Below are positions 60,916 to 64,000 of a stretch of DNA of 64,000 nucleotides, in pieces (position 1 is the stretch's first letter; each line of letters opens with the position of its first letter). The notes under the pieces were generated by a model. That model worked only from the letters and a program-made list of their open reading frames with translations, did no database searches and was not told the origin of the DNA. Position numbers and translations under genes: made by a program. This stretch comes from Formicarius rufipectus (taxonomy: Eukaryota; Chordata; Aves; Passeriformes; Formicariidae), in assembly GCA_013399695.1 (NCBI GenBank), contig VXAU01003998.1, forward strand, positions 2,340,703-2,404,702, written 5' to 3'.

Positions 60916-63900
60916 ACTACAAGATTTGAAATACAGTTGCAAAAGAAGAGCTAGAAAACCAGAATTATTCAAGTTTAGAGTTTATCTTGTTAATTTTTTG
61001 CCTTTTTGTTACCTAGGATTTTTTCTTAGATGTTCCTCCTCCAGTGAGGTGCTTCAAAGCAGCTCTCAAACCCCCCATTGTTTCTCTACTACTTTAAGGA
61101 ACCCCATTTATTCTGCAGCCTTGCTTTAGCTGCTTGAGAATATGCAGCCCAGTGATTCTTCTACCTAAGACCATAATTTCCTTTAGGAAGTCACAGAAAT
61201 TACAGGTAGCAGTTCACATTATAAACGTCCTAACTGTACACTCTAGAGATCATTTCAGTGTACAAACAATTTCAGTCCACTTTGAGCTACTGCAATTTCC
61301 CTGATAACAACTTGCTATGTTTACATTCATCTGAAACATTAAAACTCACTGGAGAACTGTGTGGGATCTGTTTGATCAACCTGAACAATCTACTTAGGAT
61401 ATTTCCAAAAGGCTAACTTCTAGGCATCTAAGAACATTGGAGGTTTTAGTAATACTTGTCTTTTTACCTCAGCTGCCTAATCTCCCTTCCTGCTCCTTAG
61501 TGAAGATGTTAATTCAGAGCAGAGCTGGCAGCAGTCCCCCTGCCACCCCATGGGGTTCCTCCTAGCAGTATGCAGGCAGTCATTAGTCTCTGACTATAGT
61601 CTGTCAGGCAGTCCAAGCCACTGGTCCCCTGTTCAAGCCAAACAGGGATGTCACATCATGCCAAGTCATGCCATAAAATAACAGTAGAAATAGCTTACGT
61701 TTTAAATCCCTGAGGGCAGCTACCCCATCAGGCTGAGGGATTAGAAAACAGACTCTAAAGCATAAGGAATAGCACTGGGATCACAGGAGTGAAATACTTC
61801 AACAGCAAACAACAGAAGAACAAAAGAAGAGTTTGAGCCAGGTTCAGCCTAAGTCATTTTATGCACCTAATTGATCTGCCTGGTCGAGGATCTTTTCCAA
61901 GTAGGAGGTTAATATATCACCTTAGTTATCAGGGGGTAAGACAGCTACAGACAAGGGTCATCTGGATCCTGGGGCAGGATGAACCACTTTCTAAGAACAT
62001 CCCTCTCTTTTCAGTGACTATAGGGATCCTTGGCATGCAGCTTGAATGGGTACCAATTAGAGTACTTCAGGCATTCTACCATTTTGGAAAAACAGCTTGC
62101 ATTGAGCACAAGGACATGCCTATAACCTTCAATGTGCTACTGCTCTGATCAGAGTCACAGGGAGAGACATACCCTTTATAAAAGGAATACATGACAGTAA
62201 GAGGGAAATAGGAAAAGAAATGTAACTTGCAATAATAGCAATAAAAAAAATTCCAATAAAATAGCATTTTTCCCCTCAAACTGAATTATTCCAAAGTCTA
62301 TAGTATTTCAAAAGTTGACTGGATACTCTTGAAAAGAGATCTTCTGGTAGCAAACTGTTTCTGTAAAAATGTGGACATAGCTCTCCCAGGGATCAGGATG
62401 ATTCAGTGCTGTTGGAAATACTTAGCAGTTATCTGTAGTGAGATGGTAATATTTTGCTTATTTAGACTTCTGACAAGTATGGATCATTACAAATAGCTCA
62501 TTATGGAACATATAAAATGAGGTGGTAACTGGATAACTTGACAACAAATTATTTTCACTATACATAAATGCATGACAGTCTATATTGAAAAATGATAAAT
62601 GACATCATTCATGTGCCCTGAATTCACTGTAATCTCTCAAGGGGGGGGAAATCTAGGTTAAATAATGGGCAACTAAACAGAGACATATGTTCAATGTGCA
62701 TCACAGATCAGAAAGGCAACAAGACACTGGAAATCCTGCAACAATAGCTTTTCTCAAGCTGGAGCTGCCAGCTGAAACTGAGAAATGCAGACACATCTAC
62801 TCTGATAAATCCTTTAAAAGATTCATCTCTCCTTCCACTTCACTTAGGCACAAAATTGGTAGCACCACATGTCACTGGACAAAGCGTTGTTTTGATTTCC
62901 ATGCTACTGTGCATGGCACAGCCCCATTCCACGTCCCGTGCTGTGACTCCAGCCATTCATCTGAGGCTGCACTGCAAACTGCCAGGTACTCACAGGTGAG
63001 AAAGCAGGTGTTTGATCACCTCTGATGAAACCGTCCATATCACTCGTGCATGCCACTTGCATTTGTAAGGAAGGGATGCACAGCTAACCTATGGAGAAAG
63101 GCTTTTTCCTGCCCATGGAGACTACTGCAGCATGACACTAGAGACAGATGCCATCCAGATTGCTGGAAAGCAGCATGAGAGGTGGTTCCTCCAAAAACAA
63201 CCCAAGTTAATGGAACACCTCCCAATTTTTTATCTCTCCGCATTCTTGCTGGGTGCACCTCTGGATTGTCTATCCAGATGGAGGGCGGGTTCCAGAAGGG
63301 AGAGGCATGGGCAGAGGCAGCTGCCCTGGGGGGCAGTCTGGGCAGTGCGGGGACAGGGTCAAGACAGACCTGAGATGCATGCGTGGCTCTGGCCCGGCAT
63401 TTCGTCTGTGCAGGAGTGGGGCTGGCGGCAGCAGGCAAGCCAAGTCAGAGCATAGCCAAGCGAGAATGTTCTGGCAGCCCTTCCTGGCAGCCTAAGCAAA
63501 GTTATTTATCACTTTGTGCATTTTCCTTCTCATCTGTGTACAGCCGGCTCCAATGGCTCAGCTTGCATTTTGCCTTCCAGAGCCAAGCCAGTCCCTTGGC
63601 TCAGCTCGGTCTTGGCTGTCCATTCACTCCTTCTGTCTCCTCCAGCTCTGCCTGGAGCAGTGCAGGATCACAAAATAGAAGTAGGTGTCTATAGCCAGGG
63701 AAGAGATCGAAGCATCAACAACCTACACCAATGGCAAAGACCACACCTCTCCTCTGGATGGGCTAATGCCAAGTTGCTGTTTACTGCGGCTGCGGAGTCG
63801 TGCACAGTTGTTTCTGCTGCTCCCAGGCAGCCTCTGCTGGGGAGCTCCAGTGCCTGCCGGCAGCTATGAGACATTTTCTTTCATTTATTTTAGGGATCGT

Positions 63901-64000
63901 GCCTTTGCACTGCTTTTTCCAAACTGGTGGATGTAACAACAGTGAATTTACAGCAAATTTTTCCAGTTCTATGGACTCTTTTCCATACTGCTGGTGTATT

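Larger units (their letters stand above)
57211..64000. other. Unique non-coding DNA
   Basis: No gene or interspersed repeat is recognised. GC content rises again at 63.2-63.9 kb, where several overlapping frames stay open on both strands; the pattern fits low stop density. A G8 run lies at 62641. Confidence 0.6.

Overview
This 64-kb window looks like vertebrate nuclear DNA, most probably avian, and it appears to be a gene desert or the inside of a very large intron. I found no protein-coding gene, exon set, rRNA, tRNA or known ncRNA that I can defend. Open frames are short and occur on both strands at the rate expected by chance. The longest is 196 codons (5103-5693) and resembles no protein family I know. 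There are no bacterial features (no operons, ribosome-binding sites or CRISPR arrays).

The lineage call rests on repeats. (1) A complete solo LTR (55268-56013) starts TGTCCTGGTT, ends AACCAGCACA and is flanked by a perfect 5-bp duplication, cctag. This terminus is typical of endogenous retrovirus LTRs abundant in birds, especially songbirds. (2) A degraded CR1-type 3' end lies on the minus strand (15311-15590). (3) Several very old SINEs of the MIR/CORE type with an L2-like tail are present, the kind retained across amniotes: 24421-24690 (+), 46476-46690 (+), 22460-22595 (+), 12545-12615 and 12701-12793 (-), and a tail-only copy at 27224-27415 (-). (4) Small palindromic or inverted-repeat fossils occur at 16594-16655 and 41481-41570, with weaker ones at 33886-33925 and 44900-44960. 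Recognisable repeats cover only a few percent of the window, which fits a compact bird genome better than a mammal.

Layout. 1-12.5 kb: unique DNA with short A-rich runs. 12.5-24.7 kb: several old SINE, CR1 and palindromic fossils, plus two A/C-rich simple tracts. 24.7-33.4 kb: mostly unique, with one reverse SINE tail and a 22-bp poly-T. 33.4-46.5 kb: unique DNA with several stretches that look constrained, one exon-like 54-bp segment at 33446, and a single unresolved base (N) at 35293. 46.5-55.3 kb: one old SINE, a palindromic CA/TA/TG microsatellite, and an X-box plus CRE pair near 50.0 kb. 55.3-56.0 kb: the solo LTR. 56-64 kb: a 250-bp GC-rich patch at 57 kb and more unique DNA.

No genes work together here. 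If the window has a function it is probably regulatory. The best candidates are CpG-bearing or motif-bearing unique stretches near 29.9-30.2, 33.4-33.6, 36.2-36.7, 39.6-39.8, 49.9-50.2 and 59.5-59.7 kb. Calling them conserved needs an alignment I could not run. I saw no undescribed system.
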